A DNA stretch of 5,572 nucleotides from Polyangiaceae bacterium (GTDB lineage: Bacteria; Myxococcota; Polyangia; Polyangiales; Polyangiaceae). A program made the translations under genes and the position numbers. Shown here piece by piece: positions 1 through 5,191 of the stretch (position 1 is the stretch's first letter; each line of letters opens with the position of its first letter). The stretch spans positions 1-5,572 of the forward strand of contig JAICTU010000552.1 of assembly GCA_025936205.1 (NCBI GenBank), in the 5' to 3' direction. The notes under the pieces are model-generated. The model worked only from the letters and a program-made list of their open reading frames with translations. It made no database searches and was not told the DNA's origin.

Positions 1-84
1 CCTCCTGACCCGCTCGGCCGTCTGCCGATCCAGCTCTGCCAGGCTGCGCAAAAAACTGGCTTCCGGTTGCCACCGATGCCACAT
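1..84 (-). CDS. Partial CDS, N-terminal 28 residues of an unidentified protein
   Basis: On the minus strand an ATG at 84-82 is preceded by GGAGG (complement of 91-95) with a 6-base gap, which is a near-ideal ribosome binding site. The frame stays open for 28 codons to the window edge, beginning MWHRWQPEASFLRSLAELDR and continuing QTAERVRR, a charged helical-looking sequence with good third-position GC. The rest of the gene lies outside the window. The opening reminds me of proteins that accompany transposases in myxobacterial genomes, several of which continue into a zinc-ribbon-like segment, but that is recollection and cannot be tested here. It is divergent from the collagen-like gene at 185, with a strong hairpin between them. 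Confidence 0.5.
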   Translation of the reverse strand, partial: MWHRWQPEASFLRSLAELDRQTAERVRR

Positions 85-121
85 GAATTGCCTCCGTTCT
101 GTTTGGTCACAGGCGGAGGCA

Positions 122-161
122 GCCCTCTCGGAGGCTTGATGGTCAAGTTATCCGAGGGGGC
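122..161. terminator. Strong stem-loop between the divergent genes, terminator-like or element-end hairpin
   Basis: The outer arms 122-132 (GCCCTCTCGGA) and 151-161 (TCCGAGGGGGC) pair at 10 of 11 positions, and the remaining one can be a G-U pair in the plus-strand RNA. Inside, CTTGA (135-139) and TCAAG (143-147) pair perfectly around a TGG loop; an asymmetric bulge (GG opposite TTA) joins the two stems. On the plus strand the stem is followed by a weak T-rich run (TTCTCTATT), so it could terminate transcription entering from the left. On the minus strand it would lie upstream of the CDS that starts at 84. A palindromic mobile-element end is an alternative. Confidence 0.5.
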
Positions 162-184
162 TTCTCTATTGTCCCTCAGCAAGC

Positions 185-835
185 GTGCTCAGAAGCTGCC
201 GGAAAGCCATCGGGTATCGTGGCGCTGGTCACCCTACCGGTGCCACCGGGGACGCCGGTCCTCCGGGTCCCAGCGGCCCTGCAGGCCCCCAAGGCGCTAC
301 TGGGCCGACCGGAGCCGCAAGTCCGGGCGGGCCCGTCGCGTTCGCATCTGGCTCGACGCAGCAAATGACCACCGATTCCGCTGGTCTTAGCGACCACGTC
401 GTCATGCTCGGATTTGGAGCCGCTACCTGGGCAGCTTTGAGTGCGGGGACGATCGACCTTTCGGCATCCGGGCCCGCGGATCTCGCCTTCAGCGTCGCCC
501 GAGACGGAACGATCACTGGGCTGGCAGGTCACTTCAGTGTCGATGATCAACCTCTAGCTCTCGTCGGGAGCACTATCAGCGTGCAGATGCAGCTGTATTC
601 CGCGCCGCAAGGAGACAACACATTCACGCCGGTGCCGGGCACGGCGGTCACACTCTCTCCGACGTTCACCGGCATCATCTCTGCCGGATCGACCGCGACC
701 GGCAACCTCAGCGCACTGAGCATTCCCGTGACGGTAGGCTCCCGCCTGCTGCTGGTCTTCTCCTCGACTGCAGCGGGGTTGAGCCTGAACAATACCGTCA
801 GCGGCTATTACAGCGGCGGAGTCAGTATTCAGTAG
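185..835 (+). CDS. Collagen-like protein with BclB-type C-terminal domain, possibly 5'-truncated
   Basis: The 216-residue product has nine uninterrupted Gly-X-Y triplets (about residues 19-45, rich in GPP, GPS, GPA, GPQ) followed by a Ser/Thr/Gly-rich beta-type domain (about 50-216). That domain has the hallmarks of the BclB exosporium-glycoprotein C-terminal family: a VAFASG opening, GTIDLS, an ARDGTITGLAGHFSV block, LVGSTISVQMQLYSA, NTFTPVPGTAVTLSP, LSIPVTVGSRLLLVFS and a GYYSGGVSIQ end. In spore formers this domain trimerises beside a collagen stalk on the cell or spore surface; a surface role here is inferred. The only usable start is GTG 185. It has no clear ribosome binding site and gives a Cys/Arg-containing leader with no signal peptide. 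The frame is open only back to 140, just past a strong hairpin. I suspect the native 5' end was lost by rearrangement, so expression is doubtful although the C-terminal domain is intact. Confidence 0.8.
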   Translation: MLRSCRKAIGYRGAGHPTGATGDAGPPGPSGPAGPQGATGPTGAASPGGPVAFASGSTQQMTTDSAGLSDHVVMLGFGAATWAALSAGTIDLSASGPADLAFSVARDGTITGLAGHFSVDDQPLALVGSTISVQMQLYSAPQGDNTFTPVPGTAVTLSPTFTGIISAGSTATGNLSALSIPVTVGSRLLLVFSSTAAGLSLNNTVSGYYSGGVSIQ

Positions 836-870
836 AACAGAAGCCGCGCACCCGTGGCGGACAGGGTACT

Positions 871-944
871 CAAAGCATAGCTCAGCTGGATCAAGCGACG
901 GCCTCCGGAGCCGTAATTCAGTGGTTCGAACCTACTCGGGCGCG
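871..944 (+). pseudogene. Degenerate tRNA-Arg (anticodon CCG), probable attachment-site remnant
   Basis: Most of a tRNA cloverleaf is visible. The D arm GCTC (880-883) and AAGC (893-896) flank AGCTGGATC, with one mismatch. A perfect 5-bp anticodon stem ACGGC/GCCGT (898-902, 910-914) encloses the 7-base loop CTCCGGA, giving anticodon CCG (905-907). The variable loop is AATTC, and the T arm AGTGG/CTACT (920-924, 932-936) encloses the canonical TTCGAAC. The 3' acceptor strand is CGGGCGC (937-943) with G at 944. The bases where the 5' acceptor strand should be (871-877, CAAAGCA) do not pair with it, so this is not a functional tRNA as it stands. No CCA is encoded. Because the 3' part is kept and a recombinase C-terminus abuts it on the opposite strand, I read it as an integration scar in a tRNA-Arg gene. 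Confidence 0.65.
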
Positions 945-1198
945 GCAGGTTTACGGGCACTTGCGAGACGAGCTTGCTGGAGTGAAGGCAAGTCACTTGC
1001 CTCGAGGCTCGGCAGGGCAGAAACGGGCGTCGCGAGCGCCTCCGCCAGGCGCACGTAGCGCTGATGAGTGCCTGCCGTGCGGTGACCGGCGAGGCGCATG
1101 GCCTTCTGCACGTTGGTGCCGGCGCGGCGAGCCCGGTCGCGAAGGCGCGAAGGTGCCGAGCACGACGGGAGGCTCTGACGACCAGTCTTCGCCTCCCG
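932..1198 (-). pseudogene. Tyrosine recombinase (phage/element integrase) C-terminal remnant
   Basis: The minus-strand frame from 1198 to a TAG at 934-932 encodes 88 residues with no start codon shown; an in-frame TGA lies just upstream at 1201-1199. The core NVQKAMRLAGHRTAGTHQRY (about residues 29-48) matches the end of the tyrosine-recombinase catalytic domain: the L-x-GH box followed about ten residues later by T-x-x-RY carrying the nucleophilic tyrosine. It then runs into a polar, Ala/Leu/Ser/Pro-rich tail. Most of the catalytic domain, including the first Arg and the Lys region, is absent or out of frame, so it is a fragment. The stop codon lies inside the T stem of the degenerate tRNA, the geometry expected when an integrase gene borders its own attachment site. 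Other frames covering this stretch are shadows. Confidence 0.55.
986..1002. repeat. Perfect 7-bp inverted repeat, 3-base loop
   Basis: AGGCAAG (986-992) and CTTGCCT (996-1002) form a perfect stem around TCA. It lies inside the recombinase remnant, about 40 bases from the degenerate tRNA. It could be a recombinase or regulator binding site near the attachment region, or a chance palindrome in coding sequence. Confidence 0.4.
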
Positions 1199-1353
1199 TC
1201 ACCTTCTTGTGGCCGACCCCACATCGCTGCTCGCTCCACGCGGGCGCGCCTCCACCTCACCCAGCGTGCGTGGGTCCAGGCACCCTCCGTGCCGGGAAAC
1301 GCCCTTTGCACCAGAGCCTTTCCCCCAAATTGCTGACGCGATCTCCAGCCCGA
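1199..1353. other. No supportable gene; probable decayed upstream part of the recombinase
   Basis: On the minus strand this stretch is open in several frames, but none carries a recognisable motif continuous with the recombinase C-terminus that ends at 932. The in-frame TGA at 1201-1199 and the loss of conserved residues fit frameshift and deletion decay of the integrase gene. I see no RNA gene here. Confidence 0.3.
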
Positions 1354-1644
1354 TCAGTCAATGGACATGCGCGGCAACAGCAGGTATCTCGCTGCCTCGT
1401 GCGTTTGCATCCGCCGAAAGCATTCAAGCATTCCGGAGCTTGGATTGGTCTTCACGTGTCGCCCAGGAGGCCCAGCGCGACGGCGATCTCGCTCCAGTGC
1501 AGATCGGATCTCTCCGGTGCGAGCCACCTTCTCTGGAAGCTTCCCGGCCACTTGCGCGAGCTCGTGGATGGCGCTGCTGAGTGTCGGTTCGCCTGGCTGG
1601 GTCAGCTCCCTCGCGGCCTTTGAGCTCCGCTCGACGGTGCTCAT
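1354..1644 (-). CDS. Hypothetical small protein, probably frameshifted near its C-terminus
   Basis: The minus-strand ATG at 1644 opens a 96-residue frame beginning MSTVERSSKAAREL and continuing through SAIHELAQVAGKLPEKVAR and EIRSALERDR. This hydrophilic, helical sequence has plausible coding character and good third-position GC for about the first 50 residues. After the ERDR motif (near 1490) the frame turns Arg/Pro-rich and loses that character. The next frame over the same bases reads EIAVALGLLGDT and stops at 1454-1452, with almost every codon ending in G or C. A single-base indel near 1490 would therefore give a compact protein of about 64 residues. No strong ribosome binding site is seen upstream. 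The gene is divergent from the hypothetical gene at 1798. I do not recognise the family; a small cytoplasmic protein carried by the integrated element is a guess. Confidence 0.4.
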   Translation of the reverse strand: MSTVERSSKAARELTQPGEPTLSSAIHELAQVAGKLPEKVARTGEIRSALERDRRRAGPPGRHVKTNPSSGMLECFRRMQTHEAARYLLLPRMSID

Positions 1645-1797
1645 GGCCGTCCCGCATGCGGAGCCGGGCGCACATTGTCCTACGCCATCAGACGCTTCTG
1701 GGCTCTCCTTGACACTCGGCGAGGCGCGATCCAGCGTTAGAGGAAAGTGAGCTCCGAGGCTTCGCGCCCGGCCAATGGCCTTTCTCAGGAGTTCACG
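1645..1797. promoter_or_regulatory. Divergent intergenic region, promoter expected but not clearly identified
   Basis: This 153-base gap separates a minus-strand gene from a plus-strand gene, so promoters for both may lie here. The only recognisable piece is a perfect TTGACA at 1709-1714 on the plus strand. No convincing -10 box follows at 16-18 bases; TTAGAG at about 20 bases is weak. Near the right end, AGGAG (1787-1791) is the ribosome binding site of the gene starting at 1798. Confidence 0.25.
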
Positions 1798-2550
1798 ATG
1801 ACCAATTTCACAATTGAGGTAGACGATCTCGCCCTGGAATTCTCAGAGCGGCATTTGATCGTCGCTCCATCCGAGTTCAACGACGGCAGGCATCTCAGGA
1901 TCGACTGGGAGCCGCAACCTTCGGGCAAATACGTGGGTCTCTACACGCCGCACGTGACGTTTCCGACGCGCCCTCCGCCGACTCGCCGCAGAACCATCGG
2001 GCGATTTACGGCGGAGCAACTGCGGGCTGCAATGAGCACGCTCACGACTGAGCTATCGATACTCTGGTCGAGTGCGTCACGTCCAACAACTCCCGCCGAA
2101 CTCGCTGCTGAGGATTGGCTGGTCGTGGGCTTCGGCAATGAAGCGGAGGAGCTGCTGAGGCAGTACTTCCTCAGCGGGACAACTTTCAGATTCCCGGACC
2201 ATCCAGACGAACTGAATGAGATCTTTGACCGCATGCTGGAGCATGCGGTCGATCCCAGGGAACTCGACTCAGCAAAACAGCATGGACCTTACCAGCTGGT
2301 TCGAGCGCGTGACGAGTTGTTGGAGACGGCAATGGTCGGGCACTTCGCACGTGGCCTCTTCGGCCCACCGGGTTGGTACATCACTCCGCTGGACGATCTC
2401 GCGCATCAGATCATACGTGCTGCAATGAGTCGCTGCCTGAGTCCGGCCATGGTTGGTGCTCTGATGAAAGTGGCCCAGTATTTCGGCTGGCAGCCCTCGG
2501 AGGAGCTGCGCTCGCTGGCACTGCGCGCTGCGCCCGCTCGCACCGCATAA
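1798..2550 (+). CDS. Hypothetical protein, 250 residues, family not recognised
   Basis: I chose ATG 1798 over an in-frame GTG at 1747 because AGGAG (1787-1791) sits 6 bases upstream and the sequence from MTNFTIEVDDLALEF onward looks natural. The upstream extension is polar and has poor spacing to its AGAGGA. The product is soluble-looking, with no signal peptide or membrane segment. The first ~70 residues look beta-rich (IEVDDLALEF, LRIDWEPQPSGKYVGLY). From about residue 70 a helical part begins with RRRTIGRFTAEQLRAAM, followed by acidic helices (AEDWLVVGFGNEAEELLRQY) and a helical end rich in Leu and Ala. No catalytic motif is evident. The frame is intact and its codon use is consistent throughout, in contrast with the decayed neighbours, so it is probably a functional accessory gene. 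It is followed by an inverted repeat at 2584-2627. I cannot propose a function. Confidence 0.75.
   Translation: MTNFTIEVDDLALEFSERHLIVAPSEFNDGRHLRIDWEPQPSGKYVGLYTPHVTFPTRPPPTRRRTIGRFTAEQLRAAMSTLTTELSILWSSASRPTTPAELAAEDWLVVGFGNEAEELLRQYFLSGTTFRFPDHPDELNEIFDRMLEHAVDPRELDSAKQHGPYQLVRARDELLETAMVGHFARGLFGPPGWYITPLDDLAHQIIRAAMSRCLSPAMVGALMKVAQYFGWQPSEELRSLALRAAPARTA
2227..2250. repeat. Perfect 10-bp stem, 4-base loop, inside the hypothetical gene
   Basis: GACCGCATGC (2227-2236) and GCATGCGGTC (2241-2250) are exact reverse complements separated by TGGA. The hairpin lies within the coding sequence, over codons for FDRMLEHAVD, and would be very stable in the mRNA. It may be chance or an mRNA structure; it is not a terminator because no T-run follows. 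Confidence 0.6.
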
Positions 2551-2753
2551 AGAGCCTTATGGAGTGGGCGTCAGAGGACCAGACATCCCAAAGCCACAAG
2601 GAGCTTCAGAAGCCGCCTGTTGGGATGACCGATGCTCTGTGGTCGCCAATTGGAGCCGTCAATGGGTCAGCCATCATAGCCTGGTAACGCGCCCTTCACT
2701 GCTGCCCAAGAGCTCAGCATGACGTCCTCTGAGTGACGAAGCTCACGGAACCC
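2551..2753. other. Intergenic stretch, no gene supported
   Basis: Apart from the inverted repeat at 2584-2627 and a CCAATTGG palindrome near 2646, I see no gene here. A 42-codon frame from an ATG at 2560 overlaps both features, has no clear ribosome binding site and has unremarkable composition. Confidence 0.3.
2584..2627. terminator. Inverted repeat downstream of the hypothetical gene, weak terminator candidate
   Basis: CATCCCAA (2584-2591) and TTGGGATG (2620-2627) are perfect 8-bp arms enclosing 28 bases, which contain a small inner pairing GCT/AGC (2603-2605, 2611-2613). It begins 33 bases after the stop at 2550. There is no T-run after either arm, so a factor-independent terminator is only one option; a protein-binding site is another. 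Confidence 0.3.
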
Positions 2754-3032
2754 TTATGCGCAGTGAGCCCGAGACATCGGGCAGGCCGCTACAAAGACTC
2801 TCTGCAAGCCGTTCGTTCCCGTGGCTTTCCGACTCCGCGAGACGCCTTGTGCTTCGAGCGTCAGCGCCAGATGGTTGCGCGCCGTTGCCGTGTCCGGGTG
2901 ATCTGCGCCCAGTACGTGGAGACGGTCCTCCAAAAGCGCGGGCACACGATCGGGACGGGCGCGAGCATCCTGATGAAGCACGGGATCCGATTTGGGCTCT
3001 AGGAGGTCATGCCTGGCGACCTCAAGCTCCAT
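2754..3032 (-). pseudogene. Fragment with one tetratricopeptide-like motif (kinesin light chain type)
   Basis: The minus-strand frame of 92 residues contains ALLEDRLHVLGADHPDTATA followed by RNHLALTLEAQG (about residues 32-63). This closely fits the TPR repeat of kinesin-light-chain and NB-ARC-associated proteins: a helix ending in LG-x-DHPDT, then a helix with N-x-LA-x-x-x-x-x-G. Such repeats normally occur in tandem and mediate protein contacts. Here only one unit is recognisable; the sequence before it (VARHDLLEPKSDPVLH) and after it (SRSRKATGTNG) does not continue the pattern. I therefore call a remnant of a larger TPR protein. The start at 3032 may not be real. Longer plus-strand frames over this stretch are shadows. 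Confidence 0.45.
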
Positions 3033-3069
3033 GCGTGCGACGCGATCGAAGTCCCGCGGTTCTGGGTGA

Positions 3070-3378
3070 TCGTCTCCACTCGAGCGGCGCCCCGCAGGCC
3101 GTGCTCCCCGTCGCCGCGATCGCCTCGCAGCCCTTTCCCCCGAATGCCGCGTCTATCTGAAGGAGGTCGCCCGCCGCCACATCGATCTCGAAAGCAAAAT
3201 CCAGAAGCTCGGGCGCCTGCTCCAACTCTACGGACCCACCGACCTCGCCGAGGGCATGAAGCGAGCTCTCGCGGCTCGCACCTTCGGCGTCCGGTACGTC
3301 CGGGCCGTGATCGACCAGAGCCGTTTCACTAGCGGTCTCGGCGAGCCCCCCGAGCTCATCGTCGATCGCGGCGGGTAA
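3070..3378 (+). pseudogene. IS21-type transposase C-terminal remnant
   Basis: No start codon is seen. The frame is open from just after a TGA at 3067-3069 to TAA at 3376-3378 (102 residues). From about residue 17 it reads RDRLAALSPECRVYLKEVAR, a basic helical stretch RRHIDLESKIQKLGRLLQLY, then ALAARTFGVRYVRAVIDQ and RFTSGLGEPPELIV. The pattern of helix, LYG, small basic helix, A-x-x-x-x-FG-x-x-YV and a terminal GLGEPP matches the C-terminal region of IS21-family IstA-like transposases of high-GC proteobacteria as I remember them. The DDE catalytic core is absent. The tail is shorter than in intact relatives, which continue after the PEPIV-like motif. No adjacent istB ATPase helper is visible. 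The strong coding character in this frame excludes the opposite-strand frames here. Confidence 0.5.
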
Positions 3379-3629
3379 TCGCGTTCAGCGACAAGCACGC
3401 GCCCTCTGAAGGCCACGCGACCGCTTGTCGACGAGCACCAGGATCCGCGTCGGATCGCTGAACAGCGCCGAACCTGCGCCGGCTGTCTGCACCGATCGGG
3501 CGCGGTATTGCGATCTCGGTTGACAAGAGCTTCTGATACGGAGGAACGGCGCGGAGTCTTTTGTCGCCCTCGTTCTCTCTTACCCACCCCAGATTTCGAA
3601 CGCGCACCCTCGTGGTCCGAGGTCGAAAC
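3379..3629. other. No confident gene; short minus-strand coding-like stretch
   Basis: No complete gene is supported. On the minus strand, about 3395-3500, one frame reads SVQTAGAGSALFSDPTRILV and then LVDKRSRGL before a TGA. It has good third-position GC and could be a fragment of a lost gene. I noted a loose resemblance to the start of IS66-type TnpB proteins but cannot support it. Confidence 0.2.
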
Positions 3630-3740
3630 TCAGATGTCGCCCCCGGGCTTGAATCTGTCCGCTTCGGGAAACGCCTTGTACGTTCGCTTGCTACACAGCA
3701 CCCCGAACAGCTTGCCCTCGCGCACCACCGCTATCCCGTC
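3630..3740 (-). other. Coding-like continuation in another frame after the unknown gene
   Basis: In the alternate minus-strand frame the bases 3740-3633 encode DGIAVVREGKLFGVLCSKRT then YKAFPEADRFKPGGDI, ending with TGA at 3632-3630. Codons mostly end in G or C and the composition is protein-like, unlike the usual shadow frame. The 272-residue protein stops at 3731-3733 just inside it, so a one-base indel near 3740 would join the two into a protein of about 306 residues. Confidence 0.4.
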
Positions 3741-4549
3741 TTCTCGGCGAGCCCTTTGTCGCGCGACAGTCGCTGTTCGATCTGCTCGGTGCAGCTGCGC
3801 ACGTCCAGGCGCAAGGTCCGCAAGTGGGCTTCCACGCGCTGTTGCATTTCCGGTGTCTCGCGCACGCCAAAGAGCGAGCAGACCCGTCCGGAGAACTCCT
3901 CCCGCGGGCTTTCCGTGGCGAGATACCGGCTGAGCTCCGAGACCGGCATGGTCTGATCGTGCAGTGCTTGCACGCAAGCCCCTTGAACGACCAGGATCGA
4001 CTGCATCTGCGGTAGGCTCGTCCGCGTGAGCGCCTCGTACAGGACGTAGCACACGTACACGCACGCCTCACCCACCAGGCCGCGTCTCAATTCTTCATCC
4101 GCTCGGCCGTCGAGCAGCGACAGCGGATCTCTGATGGTGCCCTGCAGCGCGCCGAGCGTGGCAAGCAGGACGTCCGAGGCGGCGTCGCGCACCGGTTGCG
4201 CGAGAGCCCGGCCGACAGCCTCCGCACTGTTGCCCGCGGCCTGCTTGAGCGCCACCGAGAAGGCGGACTTGCTACGCGCGATGCGCGTGTCGACGGCAGG
4301 TACGACGCCGCTCACCATGCGGGCTGCCGCCGAGGAATTGACTGGGCTCGCCGGCGCTGCCGCGCCTGCTGACGCTAACCACTGCCGACTCAAACTGCGG
4401 TGGCGCGCTTCCAGCGTTGAAACCTCGGGGCCATGCAATGCAGCCACCAATACACGTGGAAATTCCCGAGCCAGGTCTTCTCGAGAGACATTGGTACCGT
4501 GCTCGGAAAGCCACAAGAGCAATTGTTGATCTGTCATTCGGTCGCTCAT
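3731..4549 (-). CDS. Soluble protein of unknown family, translationally coupled to the sigma factor
   Basis: The 272-residue product starts at ATG 4549, which overlaps the stop of the sigma-factor gene by four bases (ATGA). GGAG lies 8 bases upstream inside the sigma gene, so coupled translation is likely. The N-terminus MSDRMTDQQLLLWLSEHGTN looks like a small helical domain (about 1-58). An Ala/Ser/Pro-rich linker follows (59-78), then a mostly helical region (about 90-265) with conserved-looking blocks EACVYVCYVLYEALTRTSLP and ILVVQGACVQAL and several cysteines (163, 167, 192, 224, 253). There is no transmembrane segment and no zinc-binding HxxxCxxC anti-sigma motif, so it is not a classical membrane or ZAS anti-sigma factor. 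Position argues for a regulator or effector of the sigma factor. A further 36 coding-like codons follow in another frame (3630-3740), suggesting a frameshifted C-terminus. Confidence 0.75.
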   Translation of the reverse strand: MSDRMTDQQLLLWLSEHGTNVSREDLAREFPRVLVAALHGPEVSTLEARHRSLSRQWLASAGAAAPASPVNSSAAARMVSGVVPAVDTRIARSKSAFSVALKQAAGNSAEAVGRALAQPVRDAASDVLLATLGALQGTIRDPLSLLDGRADEELRRGLVGEACVYVCYVLYEALTRTSLPQMQSILVVQGACVQALHDQTMPVSELSRYLATESPREEFSGRVCSLFGVRETPEMQQRVEAHLRTLRLDVRSCTEQIEQRLSRDKGLAEKTG

Positions 4550-5163
4550 TGCGTCTTCTCCACCTTATCAGACGCCCCCCGTACCTTCGCTTGTGCCCTT
4601 TGAATTCTCTTCTGCATGGCGCTCACCGAGCAACCGTATTTGCGGGCGAGTTCATCGGCGGTGCATTCCTCGACCTTGGCTTCGAAAAGCAACTGCCATT
4701 CGTCATGGGATACCCTGCTAAAGCCTGCCATGAACAATTCCCGCGCCCGCTGCCGAACCTCATCGTCTGCAGCGGGCCGTGCTATGTCGAGCCACTCTGG
4801 AGGGGTTGCGACTGCAGTAAATCGACGCTCATAGCGTTGCAGCTTTCTTAGATGATCACGGCAGCGCTTCTGCGCCATGTCGTACAGAAAGGCCCATAAG
4901 CTGGAGTTGCTGGTGAAGCTCGAGGCCAAGTCTATTTTGCGGACGGCCATCGACAAGTCGGCGAAGACGTCCACGACGATGTCCATGGCCATGTCGGGGT
5001 TGCGAGCCGCCAACATGACGCATGCTCGCAAGGGGCCCACGACACCCGATGCGTACCAGACCTGTTCGAGGGCTAGCTTTCTCGTTTTTGAATCAGGAGA
5101 CTGGAGGCCGGCGAGCAGAGGCCGAAACCATTCGGGCTTTTCGTACGGCTTTGACTCGTTCAT
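4546..5163 (-). CDS. ECF-like RNA polymerase sigma-70 family factor
   Basis: The 205-residue protein has the two-domain layout of extracytoplasmic-function sigma factors. Region 2 (about 35-115) includes the DIVVDVFADL helix, which corresponds to core RNA polymerase binding, and LWAFLYDMAQKRCRDHLRKL with YERR, which corresponds to the -10 recognition helix. A short linker (about 116-138) leads to region 4 (about 139-195), where VSHDEWQLLFEAKVEECTAD ELARKYGCSVSAMQKRIQRA form the helix-turn-helix for -35 recognition. No region 1.1 or 3 and no C-terminal extension is present. ATG 5163 is the only reasonable start, although no good Shine-Dalgarno is visible. The gene follows a small membrane protein gene by 28 bases and overlaps the next gene by four, so it should bind RNA polymerase to drive a target regulon under control of its neighbours. 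Autoregulation is common for this family, but no matching promoter pair is recognised upstream. Confidence 0.85.
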   Translation of the reverse strand: MNESKPYEKPEWFRPLLAGLQSPDSKTRKLALEQVWYASGVVGPLRACVMLAARNPDMAMDIVVDVFADLSMAVRKIDLASSFTSNSSLWAFLYDMAQKRCRDHLRKLQRYERRFTAVATPPEWLDIARPAADDEVRQRARELFMAGFSRVSHDEWQLLFEAKVEECTADELARKYGCSVSAMQKRIQRAQAKVRGASDKVEKTQ

Positions 5164-5191
5164 ATACCGCCGGTCTGTACCCGCCCCCGCT

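Noticed and set aside
829..1311. Minus-strand 160-codon open frame
   Set aside because: Very Arg-rich with no motif, and it overlaps the recombinase remnant in a different frame; it is an artefact of high GC.
961..1623. Long plus-strand open frame of 220 codons
   Set aside because: Composition is Arg/Pro/Ser-rich and shadow-like; the minus strand carries the recombinase motif and the small gene over the same bases.
1709..1714. Perfect TTGACA -35 box
   Set aside because: No acceptable -10 hexamer at 16-18 bases; a single hexamer match is expected by chance often enough that I did not call a promoter.
1747..1797. GTG 1747 as start of the hypothetical gene
   Set aside because: The AGAGGA before it is too close, while ATG 1798 has a well-spaced AGGAG and begins a more natural protein sequence.
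3003..3021. Inverted repeat GAGGTC/GACCTC
   Set aside because: Only six base pairs with a 9-base loop; common by chance in GC-rich DNA and not linked to any gene end.
3735..3745. Programmed -1 ribosomal frameshift at the end of the sigma partner
   Set aside because: No X-XXY-YYZ slippery heptamer is present, so an indel is the simpler explanation for the frame change.
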